A stretch of 64,000 bases of DNA from Roseateles aquatilis. GTDB taxonomy: Bacteria > Pseudomonadota > Gammaproteobacteria > Burkholderiales > Burkholderiaceae_C. The notes beneath the pieces were generated by a model that searched no databases, was not told the DNA's origin, and was given only the letters and a program-made list of their open reading frames with translations. Position numbers and translations under genes: made by a program. Below, one piece after another: positions 18,284-27,847 of this stretch. The DNA lies in contig NZ_NIOF01000009.1 in assembly GCF_002205645.1 (NCBI RefSeq), forward strand, positions 62,001-126,000. Direction: 5' to 3'. Position 1 is the stretch's first letter. Each line of letters starts with the position of its first letter.

Positions 18284-21109
18284 GTGCCCACACCCGCTAC
18301 GCCCGTCTGGAAGGCCACGTTCGAACCCTTCACCCTGGTGCCGGCCGAACGGTTGCTGCTGCGCGACGGGTTGCCGGTGCGCCTCGGAGGGCGGGCGCTG
18401 GACCTGCTGATCGCGTTGGTCGCCCGGGCCGGCGAGGTGGTCGGCAAGCGCGAGCTGATGCAGGAGGTGTGGGGCGATCTCGTCGTCGACGAGGGCAGCC
18501 TGCGCTTCCACATGTATGCCGTGCGCAAGGCGCTGGGCGACGGCGTCGACGGTCGCCGCTTCGTCGTCAACACGGCCAGCAAGGGCTACAGCTTCGTCGC
18601 CGCGGTGCATCGCGCGGAGCCGACGACCTCCTCCACCGGCAGGACCGCCGCGGGCCCCGCACCGACGCCGCCGAAGGCGCTGCCCGCATCGGCCTCGGCG
18701 CTGGTGGGACGGGACGAGGACATCGCCGTGCTCGCGACGCTGCTGGTCGAGCACCGCTTCGTCTCGGTCGTCGGTGCCGGCGGCATCGGCAAGTCCAGCG
18801 TCGCCATCCACTGCATGCAGGCGACGCGGCACTTCTTCCCCGACGTCTACTTCGTCGACCTGTCGGAGCTGGGCGACGGTGCGCTGGTGCGCGCGGCGGT
18901 GGCCGCGGCGATCGGGCTCAACAGCGGCGACGTCGAGTTGCCGGCCATCGTCCACCACCTGTCGCAGAGGAAATTCCTGCTGCTGCTGGATTGCTGCGAG
19001 CACGTCGTCGACGAGGCCGCGCGGCTGGCCGAGCAGCTCTTCGCGCACTGCCCCTCGGCACACATCCTGACCACCAGCCGGGAGCCGCTGCGCGCCGAGG
19101 GTGAACACGTGAACCGCCTTCAGCCGCTGGCGTTCCCGGCCGAAGGGGAGGGCGACACGGCCGCGTCGGCGCTGGCCTTTCCCGCGGTGAAGCTCTTCGT
19201 CGACCGCGCGGCCTCGGGCGGCTCCGGCTTCCAGTTGAGCGACGCCGACGCGCCGCTGCTGTCGCAGCTCTGCCGTGAGCTCGACGGCATCGCGCTGGCG
19301 ATCGAGCTGGCGGCCGGGCGTGTCGAGGCGCTGGGCCTGCAGGCGATCTCGTCCCACCTGGACAAGGGCCTCAAGCTGCGTTGGCACGGTCGGCGCACGG
19401 CGGTGCCGCGCCAGCAGACGCTGCATGCGACGCTCGACTGGAGCTTCAATCTGCTCACCGAGGACGAGCGATCGCTGCTGTGCCGCCTGTCCGTCTTCGC
19501 CACGAGCTTCTCGCTGGAGTCGGCGTTCGCCATCTGCTGCTTCGATCTCGACGAAGCGACGGCGACCGAGACCATGGCGGGCCTGGTGTCGAAGTCGTTG
19601 ATCAGCGTCGACGCGGGCGGCGCGGTGCTGCGCTACGTGATGCTGGACACGACGCGGGCGTATGGCCGCAAGAAGCTCGCCGATGTCGGCGACGCGCCGG
19701 ATCTGATGGAGCGATTCGCGCGCCACTTCGCGAGCTGGGTCGCCGATCTGGCGCCCGCGCTGAAGCAGGCGGAAGGGCTGGAGCGCGCCGCGCTCGACGT
19801 GCCCAACGTCCGGGCGGCGCTCGAGCATCTGCTGGCCAGCCCCGACCGGGCGCGGCAGGCGCTGGACCTGGCGGCCGCCTTCTGCCCGTTGTTGTTGGGG
19901 CTATCCCGCCTGGCCGAGTGCTCGCGGTGGTCCCGGCTCGCGCTGGACGGACTTCCCGCGGAGCTTCGCGAGACGGCGCTGGAGATGCAGCTGCAAGGGG
20001 CGCTGGGGCAGTCGCTGGTCTTCACCGGCGGCGACGGCACGAGCGCCTTCCAGGCGTTTCGCCGCGCCATCGATATCGCGGAGCGCCTGGGCGACGTCCG
20101 CGCGCATCTGCATCTGCTCAACGGGTATGCGCTGCTCCTGCATCGGGACGGTCAGTTCACCGCGGCGCTGAACACGGCCCGACGCGCCCAGGCGCTGCTG
20201 GCGAAAGTCGACGACCCCGAGCTGAGCGCCATCGTGGATTCGCTGCTGGGCGTGGCCCTGCACCTGGTCGGCGAGATCGGGGAGGCCGAGCGGCACTGGG
20301 ACCTGGCGTTTTCCCATTTCAGCGGCCGGTCCACGGACACGACCTCGCGGCTGGGTTTCGACCATCAGATCCGCTCGCTCTGCGGCAAGGCGCGCAGCCT
20401 CTGGTACCGGGGACGCTTCATCGAGGCGATGAGCGTGGCCGACGACACCATGGAACGTGCGCGGCGCACCGGTCATGCCGCCACCTACTGCATCGCGCTG
20501 GTGTGGGCCGGCTCGGTGGCGGTGCTCAAGGGCGACGCCGTCGCGCTGACCCGCATCGTCGAGACGGTGGAGGTCATGGCCAGGCGCCATTCCTTTCTGC
20601 CCTACCTGCATCTGGCGGGGGCCACGCGCGGGCAGATCCTCATCGCCGCGGGCAATCCCGCGGCAGGCGTGGAGCTGATCCGCAAGAACATCGAGTTGCT
20701 CGGCGCCTGTCGCTACGAGATGGTGACCAGCGTCTTCCTCACGACGCTGGCCCGCGGCCTGTGCGACATGTCGTTGCACGACGCCAGCCTCGGGACTTGC
20801 GACAGGCTGGAAGCCCGCATCCGGACCGGCGGCGATTTCCTGCGGCTCCCCGAGGCGCTGCTGGCCCGCGGCCGGACCTTGTCCACGATGGGCCGCAGGG
20901 ACGAGGCGATCGCGGTCATCGAGCAATCGCTGGGCCTGGCGCGGACGCAAGGTTCCGTCCCCGGTCAACTGCGCGCGGCGACCGCGCTGGCGCGGGAGCG
21001 GCTGGCCGACGGCGATCGACGTCAGGCGGGCGCGCTGCTGGATCCGTTGCTGACGCTGTTGAGGGACGAGGACTCGCCGGATCTCGCCATCGCGCGCGGT
21101 CTGCTGTGA
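18284..21109 (+). CDS. Winged-helix/ATPase/repeat transcriptional regulator
   Basis: This reading has 941 residues. The first ~110 form an OmpR-type winged helix (GRALDLLIALVARAGEVVGKRELMQEVWGDL ... NTASKGYSFV). A P-loop ATPase follows, with Walker A VGAGGIGKSS, a Walker B-like FLLLLDCCEHV and sensor TTSREPL. The rest is helical, probably TPR-like (about residues 490-930). This is the architecture of signal-gated STAND/LAL-like activators. I chose the GTG at 18284 because upstream starts overlap the previous gene; the exact start is uncertain. The ligand and targets are unknown; the adjacent MFS gene is a plausible target. Confidence 0.8.
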   Translation: MPTPATPVWKATFEPFTLVPAERLLLRDGLPVRLGGRALDLLIALVARAGEVVGKRELMQEVWGDLVVDEGSLRFHMYAVRKALGDGVDGRRFVVNTASKGYSFVAAVHRAEPTTSSTGRTAAGPAPTPPKALPASASALVGRDEDIAVLATLLVEHRFVSVVGAGGIGKSSVAIHCMQATRHFFPDVYFVDLSELGDGALVRAAVAAAIGLNSGDVELPAIVHHLSQRKFLLLLDCCEHVVDEAARLAEQLFAHCPSAHILTTSREPLRAEGEHVNRLQPLAFPAEGEGDTAASALAFPAVKLFVDRAASGGSGFQLSDADAPLLSQLCRELDGIALAIELAAGRVEALGLQAISSHLDKGLKLRWHGRRTAVPRQQTLHATLDWSFNLLTEDERSLLCRLSVFATSFSLESAFAICCFDLDEATATETMAGLVSKSLISVDAGGAVLRYVMLDTTRAYGRKKLADVGDAPDLMERFARHFASWVADLAPALKQAEGLERAALDVPNVRAALEHLLASPDRARQALDLAAAFCPLLLGLSRLAECSRWSRLALDGLPAELRETALEMQLQGALGQSLVFTGGDGTSAFQAFRRAIDIAERLGDVRAHLHLLNGYALLLHRDGQFTAALNTARRAQALLAKVDDPELSAIVDSLLGVALHLVGEIGEAERHWDLAFSHFSGRSTDTTSRLGFDHQIRSLCGKARSLWYRGRFIEAMSVADDTMERARRTGHAATYCIALVWAGSVAVLKGDAVALTRIVETVEVMARRHSFLPYLHLAGATRGQILIAAGNPAAGVELIRKNIELLGACRYEMVTSVFLTTLARGLCDMSLHDASLGTCDRLEARIRTGGDFLRLPEALLARGRTLSTMGRRDEAIAVIEQSLGLARTQGSVPGQLRAATALARERLADGDRRQAGALLDPLLTLLRDEDSPDLAIARGLL

Positions 21110-21149
21110 TGACCATGCGATGGCTCGCCATCGAAGGGGAGGTGGGGCG

Positions 21150-22403
21150 ATGACCGTGCGCGGACCCGTGGTGCTCGCCGTGCTGGCGGGCAGTGCCCTG
21201 GAGTTCTATGACTTCGTGGCCTACGCGTTCTTCGCGCCCTTCATCGGCCGCGCCTTCTTTCCCAGCGCGGACCCCACGGCCAGCCTGCTGGGCGCCCTGG
21301 CCGTCTTCGCCGTCGGCTTCGTCGCCCGGCCGGTGGGGGGACTCTGGTTCGGTCGCTACGCTGACCGGGCGGGGCGGCGGCCCGCGATGCTGCTGAGCAT
21401 GGCGATCATCGGCGTGGCCACCGTGGCCATCGCCGTGCTGCCCACCCACGCGCAGATCGGCGTGGCGGCGCCGGTGCTGCTGGTGCTGCTGCGGCTGGTG
21501 CAGGGCCTGTGTTTCGGCGGCGAGGTGGGGCCGGCCAGTGCCTATTTGTGGGAAGCCGCCCCCGTTCATCGACGCGGCCTGTACTGCGCGAGCCTCTTCG
21601 CCAGCCAAGGCGCGGCGGTGGCGCTGGCGGGCGTGGTCGGCGCGCTCGTCGCGGCGTGGCTGTCGGACGCCGACATGCAGCGCTTCGGATGGCGCATTCC
21701 CTTCCTGATCGGTGCGCTGGCGGCGCCGCTGGTCCTGATGCTCAGAAGCAGGATGAGCGAGTCCATGCCCGCGGCCGGCGACAGTGCTCGCGGACGCGGC
21801 GCGCCGGTGCGCGCCGGGGTCGTGGTCTCGTTGACGCTCGTGGTGTTGGGCGGCACGGTGGCGAATTACATCTGCAGCTACCTGCCGACATTCGCCAGCG
21901 TGCAACTGAAGCTGAGTACGCTGAGCGCGATGACCGCCGCCATCCAGGTGGGCCTGTTGACGCTCGTGTTCGGCCTGCTGGGCGGATGGCTGAGCGACCG
22001 CGGTCATCGCCGGGCCGTGCTGCTCGGGTCGCGGCTGGCCTGCGGTGTCGCGGCCGTGCCGCTGTTCCTGTGGCTCGTGGACGAGCCGACGACCGGCAAG
22101 CTGATCGTGACCGCCGCGGTGCTGGCCGCGACGAACGCGCTCAATGGCGGGGCGATGTTCTCGCTGCTTCCTGCGGCGTTCGGGGCGGGCAACCGGGCGG
22201 TGTCGATCTCGCTGGTCTATGCCATGGGCGTCGCCCTGTTCGGCGGCTCGACCCAATACGTCGTTGCCTGGCTGGGCAAAGCGACGGCATCGCCGATGGC
22301 GCCGGCCGTCTATCTGCTGGCCACGAGTGCGATCGCGTTCGTGGCGTTGCTGCGGGTCGCGGGGAGCGGGCGGTCGGATGAAGTGCGGGGCGAGGCGGCG
22401 TGA
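21150..22403 (+). CDS. MFS transporter, metabolite:H+ symporter type
   Basis: This 417-residue protein has 12 predicted membrane segments. SALEFYDFVAYAFFAPFIGRAFFP and RPVGGLWFGRYADRAGRRPAML match the MHS branch (citrate, alpha-ketoglutarate, proline/betaine). The RLVQGLCFGGEVGPASAYLWE motif is also typical. The ATG at 21150 follows GGGGAGGTGG. It lies 40 bases after the large regulator and may be co-transcribed with it. The substrate cannot be assigned. Confidence 0.85.
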   Translation: MTVRGPVVLAVLAGSALEFYDFVAYAFFAPFIGRAFFPSADPTASLLGALAVFAVGFVARPVGGLWFGRYADRAGRRPAMLLSMAIIGVATVAIAVLPTHAQIGVAAPVLLVLLRLVQGLCFGGEVGPASAYLWEAAPVHRRGLYCASLFASQGAAVALAGVVGALVAAWLSDADMQRFGWRIPFLIGALAAPLVLMLRSRMSESMPAAGDSARGRGAPVRAGVVVSLTLVVLGGTVANYICSYLPTFASVQLKLSTLSAMTAAIQVGLLTLVFGLLGGWLSDRGHRRAVLLGSRLACGVAAVPLFLWLVDEPTTGKLIVTAAVLAATNALNGGAMFSLLPAAFGAGNRAVSISLVYAMGVALFGGSTQYVVAWLGKATASPMAPAVYLLATSAIAFVALLRVAGSGRSDEVRGEAA

Positions 22404-22556
22404 GGCGTCAGACGTGCCGTCTCCATCGCGGCGCGCGAGCATCACGACATCTTCACGGCGGCACCGCGCAGGACCGCGCCGCCCAGCCTCGGTAAGCCTC
22501 CCGACAGGCTTTCCATCGGCCTCATCCCTAGAATCCGCCGGCCTTTCCTGTTCCTC

Positions 22557-23402
22557 ATGGGTCCCTCCGCCTTGCTCCCTTTCACACGCACCGTACTGGG
22601 CACGCTGTCCACGGCCGTGGTGCTCTACATGGCGTCGTGCGTCATGTGCGCCGACGACAGCCGCGCCGCGGGCAGCCTGTTGCTGATGGATGCGCCCCCC
22701 GCCACCGCCAGCTGGTCGGGCGGGCTGACCGCCCGCAACTGGCCGTCCGCGCCCGGTGGCCGCGAGCAGAGCAACGGCCTGCTGCCGGCCTTCGAGTACC
22801 TCTCCCCCAATGGCGCCTTCGTGTCGACCGACCTGGGCGTCGGCTGGAACGTCGTGCCGCTGCTGGCGAGCCCGCAGACGGCCAAGGACTGGCAGATCGG
22901 TGCACGGCTCTGGCCACAGTTCGGCCGGCCGAAGCGGCTGACGCCGAACGGCGTCGACCGGCTCGGTTCGCGGGTGACGACGGAGGCCTTCGCCAACGTG
23001 CAGGCGCTGCCCTACCTGCTGCTGCAGTCGGGCGTGTCCTGGGGCAGCGGGCGTCATCACGACGGCGCGCAGCTGGAGATCGGCGCCACCTCCGGAATTC
23101 CCATCGGCGACGATGTCATCGGCATCAGCGTGGCCGCGACCGCCGCCAACGCGGCCCACCTGGGCAGCAGCTATGGCATCGGCCCGGGCGAGTCGCGCGC
23201 CAGCGGCCTGCCGGTGTGGCGGCCCCGGGCGGGGTGGATGGACTGGAGCATCGGCGTCAGCGGCGAGCACAAGTTCAACGAGCGCTGGTCGGTGAGCGGC
23301 CAGTGGCTCACTGCCCGCCTGATCGGCGACGCCGCCCATTCGCCGCTGACGAAATCCGCGACGCAGCAGAGCATCACCCTCAGCGTCTGGCGTCGTTTCT
23401 GA
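22557..23402 (+). CDS. MipA/OmpV-family outer-membrane protein
   Basis: This 281-residue protein has an N-terminal hydrophobic export segment and alternating amphipathic strands. It ends in the aromatic SVWRRF typical of beta-barrels. Patterns such as PAFEYLSPNGAFVSTDLGVGWNV and the closing KFNERWSVSGQWLTARLIGDAAHSPL fit the MipA/OmpV family (scaffold or porin-like). The next gene starts 24 bases later on the same strand. Confidence 0.72.
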   Translation: MGPSALLPFTRTVLGTLSTAVVLYMASCVMCADDSRAAGSLLLMDAPPATASWSGGLTARNWPSAPGGREQSNGLLPAFEYLSPNGAFVSTDLGVGWNVVPLLASPQTAKDWQIGARLWPQFGRPKRLTPNGVDRLGSRVTTEAFANVQALPYLLLQSGVSWGSGRHHDGAQLEIGATSGIPIGDDVIGISVAATAANAAHLGSSYGIGPGESRASGLPVWRPRAGWMDWSIGVSGEHKFNERWSVSGQWLTARLIGDAAHSPLTKSATQQSITLSVWRRF

Positions 23403-23425
23403 CGCGCTCCGAGCAGGCATTCCCC

Positions 23426-24484
23426 ATGCACCGCGCCCTCCTCATCGCCTTGCCCGTCTTCGCGCTCAGCATGGCTTTCGAATGGCTGTGGGGACGTTTC
23501 AAGAAGCGCGACAACTACAGCCTGGCCGACACGATCAGCAGCCTGAGCCAGGGCTTGCTGAGCCTGGCCGTGGCTGCCATCACGCCGCTGTTCCAGAACG
23601 GCATCTACGCGCTGGTCCAACCGCGCATCGGACTGATCCCCGAGTCCGCCTGGAGCGCCCCCTGGGGCTGGGTGGCGGCGATCGTGATCTACGACTTCTG
23701 CGATTACTGGCTGCATCGCGTCAGCCACGAAAGCGCGCTGTTCTGGGCCGCCCACACCGTCCATCATCAGAGCGAGCATTTCAACCTCAGCACCGCGCTG
23801 CGGCAGGAGAGCTTCTATGCGGTGATGGGCTGGCCGTTCTTCCTGCCGATGGCGCTGCTGGGCATTCCGCTCGAGCATTACGCGGTGGCCGGGCTGTTCG
23901 TGCTGCTGTACCAGTTCTGGATCCACACCGAGCACATCGGCCGGTTGGGCTGGCTGGACCGCATCTTCTCGACGCCGTCCAACCACCGCGTCCACCACGC
24001 GGTGAATCCGCGCTACCTCGACAAGAATTACGGCGCGGTGCTGGTGATCTGGGACCGCATGTTCGGCTCCTTCGAGGAGGAGTCCGAGCCCTGCGTCTAC
24101 GGCACCGTCACGCCGCTGCGGAGCTGGAATCCGATCTGGGCTGTCGGGCAGTTCTACGCCGAGCTGTTCCGGCGCATGCGGGCCACGCCACGCACCGTCG
24201 ACAAGCTGCGCGTGCTGTTCAAGGCGCCGGGGTGGTCGCCGCCGGGCGCGCCCGCGGCCCATGAGCCCGACGGCGATCGGCTGGCCCAGGCGCCGTTCGA
24301 TCCGCCAGTGGCGCGCGCCGATCGCTGGCGGGCCGTGGCGCTGTTCATCGTGACGGCGGCCGTATCGGGCGCGTGGCTCGCGGCGGACGATCTGCCATGG
24401 GGGCTCGACCTGCTGGCCGCGGGTGTCGTCGCGGCCGGTCTCTACGGCGTCGGCGCATTGCTGGCGCGAGGTCAGCGCGACTGA
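23426..24484 (+). CDS. Sterol desaturase/fatty-acid hydroxylase superfamily protein
   Basis: This 352-residue integral membrane protein carries the di-iron histidine boxes: H97RVSH101, H110TVHHQSEH118 and a later NHRVHH. Such enzymes hydroxylate or desaturate lipids using O2. Hydrophobic segments occupy about residues 5-20, 40-65, 80-95 and 135-165. A further C-terminal membrane region (about 308-345) is an addition to the core fold. It is possibly co-transcribed with the MipA-like gene, suggesting an envelope lipid role; the substrate is unknown. Confidence 0.85.
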   Translation: MHRALLIALPVFALSMAFEWLWGRFKKRDNYSLADTISSLSQGLLSLAVAAITPLFQNGIYALVQPRIGLIPESAWSAPWGWVAAIVIYDFCDYWLHRVSHESALFWAAHTVHHQSEHFNLSTALRQESFYAVMGWPFFLPMALLGIPLEHYAVAGLFVLLYQFWIHTEHIGRLGWLDRIFSTPSNHRVHHAVNPRYLDKNYGAVLVIWDRMFGSFEEESEPCVYGTVTPLRSWNPIWAVGQFYAELFRRMRATPRTVDKLRVLFKAPGWSPPGAPAAHEPDGDRLAQAPFDPPVARADRWRAVALFIVTAAVSGAWLAADDLPWGLDLLAAGVVAAGLYGVGALLARGQRD

Positions 24485-24675
24485 ATCGCCGCGACCGGCG
24501 TTCGAACCCTTGCGGCGAGTGGAGCCGGCTACGCGTCAGCGGCTCCAAGGGGGTGATTGTCGGGAGACAAATCAATGCCTGAACGCGAGGGACTCGGCCT
24601 ACTCATTCGCGTGGCATCGGGCGAAAGTCTCCGAGAACAAGTCAGTATCGCGGCGGACCGCCGAGGCGTAGATTC

Positions 24676-24700
24676 ATTGCCAGCACGTTCTCCTGGCAAT
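24676..24700 (+). promoter_or_regulatory. Inverted repeat upstream of the small membrane protein gene
   Basis: ATTGCCAG (24676-24683) and CTGGCAAT (24693-24700) form a perfect 8-base inverted repeat with a 9-base spacer, ending 15 bases before the ATG. It could be an operator or an RNA hairpin close to the ribosome-binding site. Confidence 0.35.
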
Positions 24701-24715
24701 GAAAGCGAGGTCGCC

Positions 24716-24979
24716 ATGCAGATGAAGATGTTCCTGGCCTTGACGGCAGTGGGTGTTTCCGATGACCGCGCGCGCCAAGCCGCGGAAGCGGTCCGCGACG
24801 ACATCCAGGAGCGCATCGAGGCGTCGAGAAAGAACTTCGTCACGCCGGCGGATCTTGAGGCGGTCAAGGCCAGCCTGATAAGCAAGCTCGATGCCCATTT
24901 GCGCTGGACGGTCAGCACCATCCTCAGCACCTTCGGGCTGTTGGCGGCTCTGATGGCGTTCATCACGTTCCTGGCTTGA
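24716..24979 (+). CDS. Small coiled-coil protein with a C-terminal membrane anchor
   Basis: This 87-residue protein has a charged, heptad-like helix (RARQAAEAVRDDIQERIEAS ... DLEAVKASLISKLDAHL, about residues 17-66) followed by one membrane segment (TILSTFGLLAALMAFITFLA). It resembles short DUF1640-like or phage-type accessory proteins, but I cannot name a family. GAGG before 24716 supports this start over upstream ATGs. A clear terminator follows. Confidence 0.6.
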   Translation: MQMKMFLALTAVGVSDDRARQAAEAVRDDIQERIEASRKNFVTPADLEAVKASLISKLDAHLRWTVSTILSTFGLLAALMAFITFLA

Positions 24980-24994
24980 CGGGTCGAAAGCAAA

Positions 24995-25017
24995 GGACCG
25001 CCCGAGGGCGGTCCTTT
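24995..25017. terminator. Bidirectional intrinsic terminator
   Basis: GGACCGCCC (24995-25003) and GGGCGGTCC (25006-25014) pair perfectly, flanked by AAA on the left and TTT on the right. It lies between convergent genes (24979 and 25067), so it can serve both strands. Confidence 0.8.
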
Positions 25018-25066
25018 CATGAAGCGGTGTCGCGAACTGCGGCGAGCAGCGAACAGCGAGCCGCCG

Positions 25067-26155
25067 TCAGCCCTTCGTCGCCGGCTTCGCGGTGGGCTTG
25101 GCCGGGGTGGCCGCCTTCTTCATGGGCAGCGTCTTGCCGGCGCCTTCCATGTCCATCTGCATGTCCATGCGGATCGCCGATCCATCGGGGCCGGCCATGT
25201 CCATGCCCATGTTCATCGTGACCTTGCTGCGCAGTTGCAGGCGGTCGGCCAGGCGGATGTCCATCGTGCCCTGGCCCGTGCCCTTCATCGTGGCCTGCGC
25301 CTGCGGCGGGGCGGCGGGCGGCGTCACCGCGCCGTCGGACGCGGGCGCCGAGGCCGCCGAGGCCGCGTCGGCCTTGACCGGCACCGCCAGGTTCATGTCC
25401 ATGCGGATGTCGACGTCGAACGATGCCACGCCCTGCTTGAGTTGCGTCAGCGTGTAGCGGCCCATCACCTTGCCGGCCGAGTTGGACGGTGCCATCGGCA
25501 ACGCCAGCTCCAGCGGGAACTCGACCGATTCACCAACCTTCAGCGTCGTACCGTTGAACTTGCGGACCCAGTCGAAGACCTGGTTGAAGACCTTCTCCAT
25601 CGCGTCCTGCCGCATCTGCGGCTGCTGGCCGTTGACGGCGGGCATGTCCAGGTGGATCGCCTCGAACTGGTCGTTCCTGATCGTGGCGGTGAACTTCATC
25701 GGCGGCTGCTTGGGCAGCGCCTGCACCTGCCCTTGCGCGTTGCGCATCTCCTGCTTCAGCGACTCCATGTCGGCCTGCAGCGAGTAGCTGCCGTCCGCGC
25801 GTTTCGGGCCGGTCGTCAGACGCTGGCGCATGACGCTCTGCAGCGTCAGCGGCATCGTTGCCTGCGCCTGCTCCGCCTTGGCGCGCACCTCCTCGGTGGC
25901 GTTGGGCGGCGGCGTCAGCTTCATGGACATGCGCATGTCCATCTTGAGCTGCTGCTCCTGGCTCATGGACGGCAGCGGCGTCAGGTTGAGCGTGACGGTG
26001 TCGAGGTTCGCCGCGGCGAAACCGGCCGCCGGCAGGGCGCCCAGCGCGGCCAGCGACAGGCCCGCCAGCCGCGGGCGAAGCGCCGGCGCGACGCGGGTCA
26101 GCACGGAGACGGCGAGCATGGGGCTCAGCAGATTCGGCGAAGTGAAACGGCTCAT
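25067..26155 (-). CDS. Exported Met-rich protein of unknown function
   Basis: This 362-residue protein has a signal peptide (LAGLSLAALGALPAAGFAAA, about residues 30-49). Its mature part contains repeated alternating Met segments: LKMDMRMSMKL, DVDIRMDMNLAV, VTMNMGMDMAG and IRMDMQMDMEG. The alternation suggests beta strands with Met on one face. The C-terminus is Ala/Pro/Lys-rich (KKAATPAKPTAKPATKG). It resembles DUF6263-like periplasmic proteins, but I am not sure. It could bind a ligand or metal, or be a structural beta protein. GGAGG lies upstream of the start. Confidence 0.65.
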   Translation of the reverse strand: MSRFTSPNLLSPMLAVSVLTRVAPALRPRLAGLSLAALGALPAAGFAAANLDTVTLNLTPLPSMSQEQQLKMDMRMSMKLTPPPNATEEVRAKAEQAQATMPLTLQSVMRQRLTTGPKRADGSYSLQADMESLKQEMRNAQGQVQALPKQPPMKFTATIRNDQFEAIHLDMPAVNGQQPQMRQDAMEKVFNQVFDWVRKFNGTTLKVGESVEFPLELALPMAPSNSAGKVMGRYTLTQLKQGVASFDVDIRMDMNLAVPVKADAASAASAPASDGAVTPPAAPPQAQATMKGTGQGTMDIRLADRLQLRSKVTMNMGMDMAGPDGSAIRMDMQMDMEGAGKTLPMKKAATPAKPTAKPATKG

Positions 26156-26290
26156 TCGGGAGTCCTCCGGGGGATCGTGTGCTTGAGGTCCGGCGGCAGG
26201 CGCGAAGCTCGCGCGCCGGTGACGATGGCCGAGATCATAGGCATGTCGACCCCCTTCCGGGGGCGAGCGCCGGGCCCTCCGACGGGGGAT

Positions 26291-27847
26291 TCACCCGCGG
26301 TAGTTGTCCTGCATCCGGTACCCCCGCGCGTACAGCGCGAAGAGCAGCGCCGCCAGTAGCGCGAAGCCGGCGAAGAAGAACATCTGGAAGGCCGTCACGC
26401 TGGTGCCCGTCGACTGGATGTAGGCGGTGGCCGCTTCGCCCTTGACGCTCGAATTGGCCAGCAGCACCCACAGGTTGCCGATGGTCACCGACAGGTTCCA
26501 GAAGCTGGTGATGACGCCCTTCATGGCCAGCGGCGCCTGGCTGTAGGCGAACTCCAGGCCGGTCGCCGACACCAGCACCTCGCCCAGCGTCAGCAGCGCG
26601 TAGGGCAGCACCTGCCAGACGATGGACACCTGATGGCCACCGTCGATCCACAACTGCACGCCGCCGACGACGATCCACGCCAGGCCCGCGAACGCGATGC
26701 CTGCACCCATGCGGCGCAGCGCCGTCAGCTTCAGGCCCATGCGCTCCAGCATTGGGTACAGCACCAGGTTGTTGAACGGGATCAGGAGCATCACCAGCGC
26801 CGGGTTGAGCGCCTGCATCATCGAGGACTTGAACCAGTCCGGCTTGACCATCTGGTCGGCCTGCAACACCCAGGTCGAAGCCTTCTGGTCGAACAGAGAC
26901 CAGAACGGCGTGACCAGCGCGAACAGCACCAGCAAACGCAGCACCGTGCGCACGCCTTCGACGGCCTCGTCCGGATGGACGGAGCGCGCGCGCTCCAGCT
27001 GCATCCAGGCGCCGGCGCCGCCGAAGCCCAGCACGAACACCAGTGCCGAGCAGAACGCGATCACGAAGCCGAGCTGGGGCGTCAGCGCGAACGCGCCGAT
27101 GGCCAGCAACACGCCCAGCAGCGCGACCATCAGGCCGGGGCGGCCCTGGCCGGCGGCCTGCGCGGTCAGCGCCGTGCGCACCACCTTCAGGAAGCTGTGC
27201 GGATCCTGTTTGGACGCGGCCGGCGGCAGGTGCGTGTACTTGCGGCGGCCGCTCCAGAAGATCGCGGTGGCGATGAACATCAGCACGCCCGGGATGCCGA
27301 AGGCGACGCTGGCGCCGAAGCGCTCCAGGAAGATCGGCATCAGCAGCGACGCGAAGAACGAGCCGAAGTTGATGATCCAGTAGAAGCCGTCGAAGACCTT
27401 CTGCGCCAGCGAGCGGTTGCTCTTGTCGAACTGGTCGCCGACGAACGAGCTCACCAGCGGCTTGATGCCGCCCGAGCCCAGCGCGATCAGGAACAGGCCG
27501 AAGTAGAAGCCGCGCAGGTTGTTCTCGAAGATCGCCAGGCACGCGTGGCCGGCGCAATAGACCAGGCTCAGCCACAGGATGGTGCGGTACTTGCCGAAGA
27601 AGCGGTCCGACAGCCAGCCGCCCAGCAGCGGGAAGAAATAGACGCCGATCACGAAGGTGTGGAACACCTCCTTGGCCTCGCCCTTGCGCAGCGGCTCCGG
27701 GATCGCCAGCAGCAGGCTGGTCATCAGGAACACGGTCAGGATGTTGCGCATCCCGTAGAAGCTGAAACGCTCGCAGCCTTCGTTGGCGATGATGAAGGGA
27801 ATCTGCGGCGGCATCTTCGGCGCTGCAGCGGTCGTGGCGGTGGTCAA
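26291..27847 (-). CDS. POT-family proton-dependent oligopeptide transporter
   Basis: This 518-residue membrane protein has about 14 hydrophobic segments. The proton-coupling motif appears as NEGCERFSFYGMR (ExxER). Other POT features are GGWLSDRFFGKYRTI, GSGGIKPLVSSFVGDQF and FYWIINFGSFFASL. It imports di- and tripeptides with protons. It lies 135 bases upstream of the Met-rich protein gene on the same strand, so co-transcription is possible but not required. Confidence 0.93.
   Translation of the reverse strand: MTTATTAAAPKMPPQIPFIIANEGCERFSFYGMRNILTVFLMTSLLLAIPEPLRKGEAKEVFHTFVIGVYFFPLLGGWLSDRFFGKYRTILWLSLVYCAGHACLAIFENNLRGFYFGLFLIALGSGGIKPLVSSFVGDQFDKSNRSLAQKVFDGFYWIINFGSFFASLLMPIFLERFGASVAFGIPGVLMFIATAIFWSGRRKYTHLPPAASKQDPHSFLKVVRTALTAQAAGQGRPGLMVALLGVLLAIGAFALTPQLGFVIAFCSALVFVLGFGGAGAWMQLERARSVHPDEAVEGVRTVLRLLVLFALVTPFWSLFDQKASTWVLQADQMVKPDWFKSSMMQALNPALVMLLIPFNNLVLYPMLERMGLKLTALRRMGAGIAFAGLAWIVVGGVQLWIDGGHQVSIVWQVLPYALLTLGEVLVSATGLEFAYSQAPLAMKGVITSFWNLSVTIGNLWVLLANSSVKGEAATAYIQSTGTSVTAFQMFFFAGFALLAALLFALYARGYRMQDNYRG

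Noticed and set aside
18203-19828. Long minus-strand reading opposite the large regulator
   Set aside because: Composition is typical of an antisense shadow in GC-rich DNA (Arg, Gln and Val rich), and the plus strand has clear HTH and P-loop motifs.
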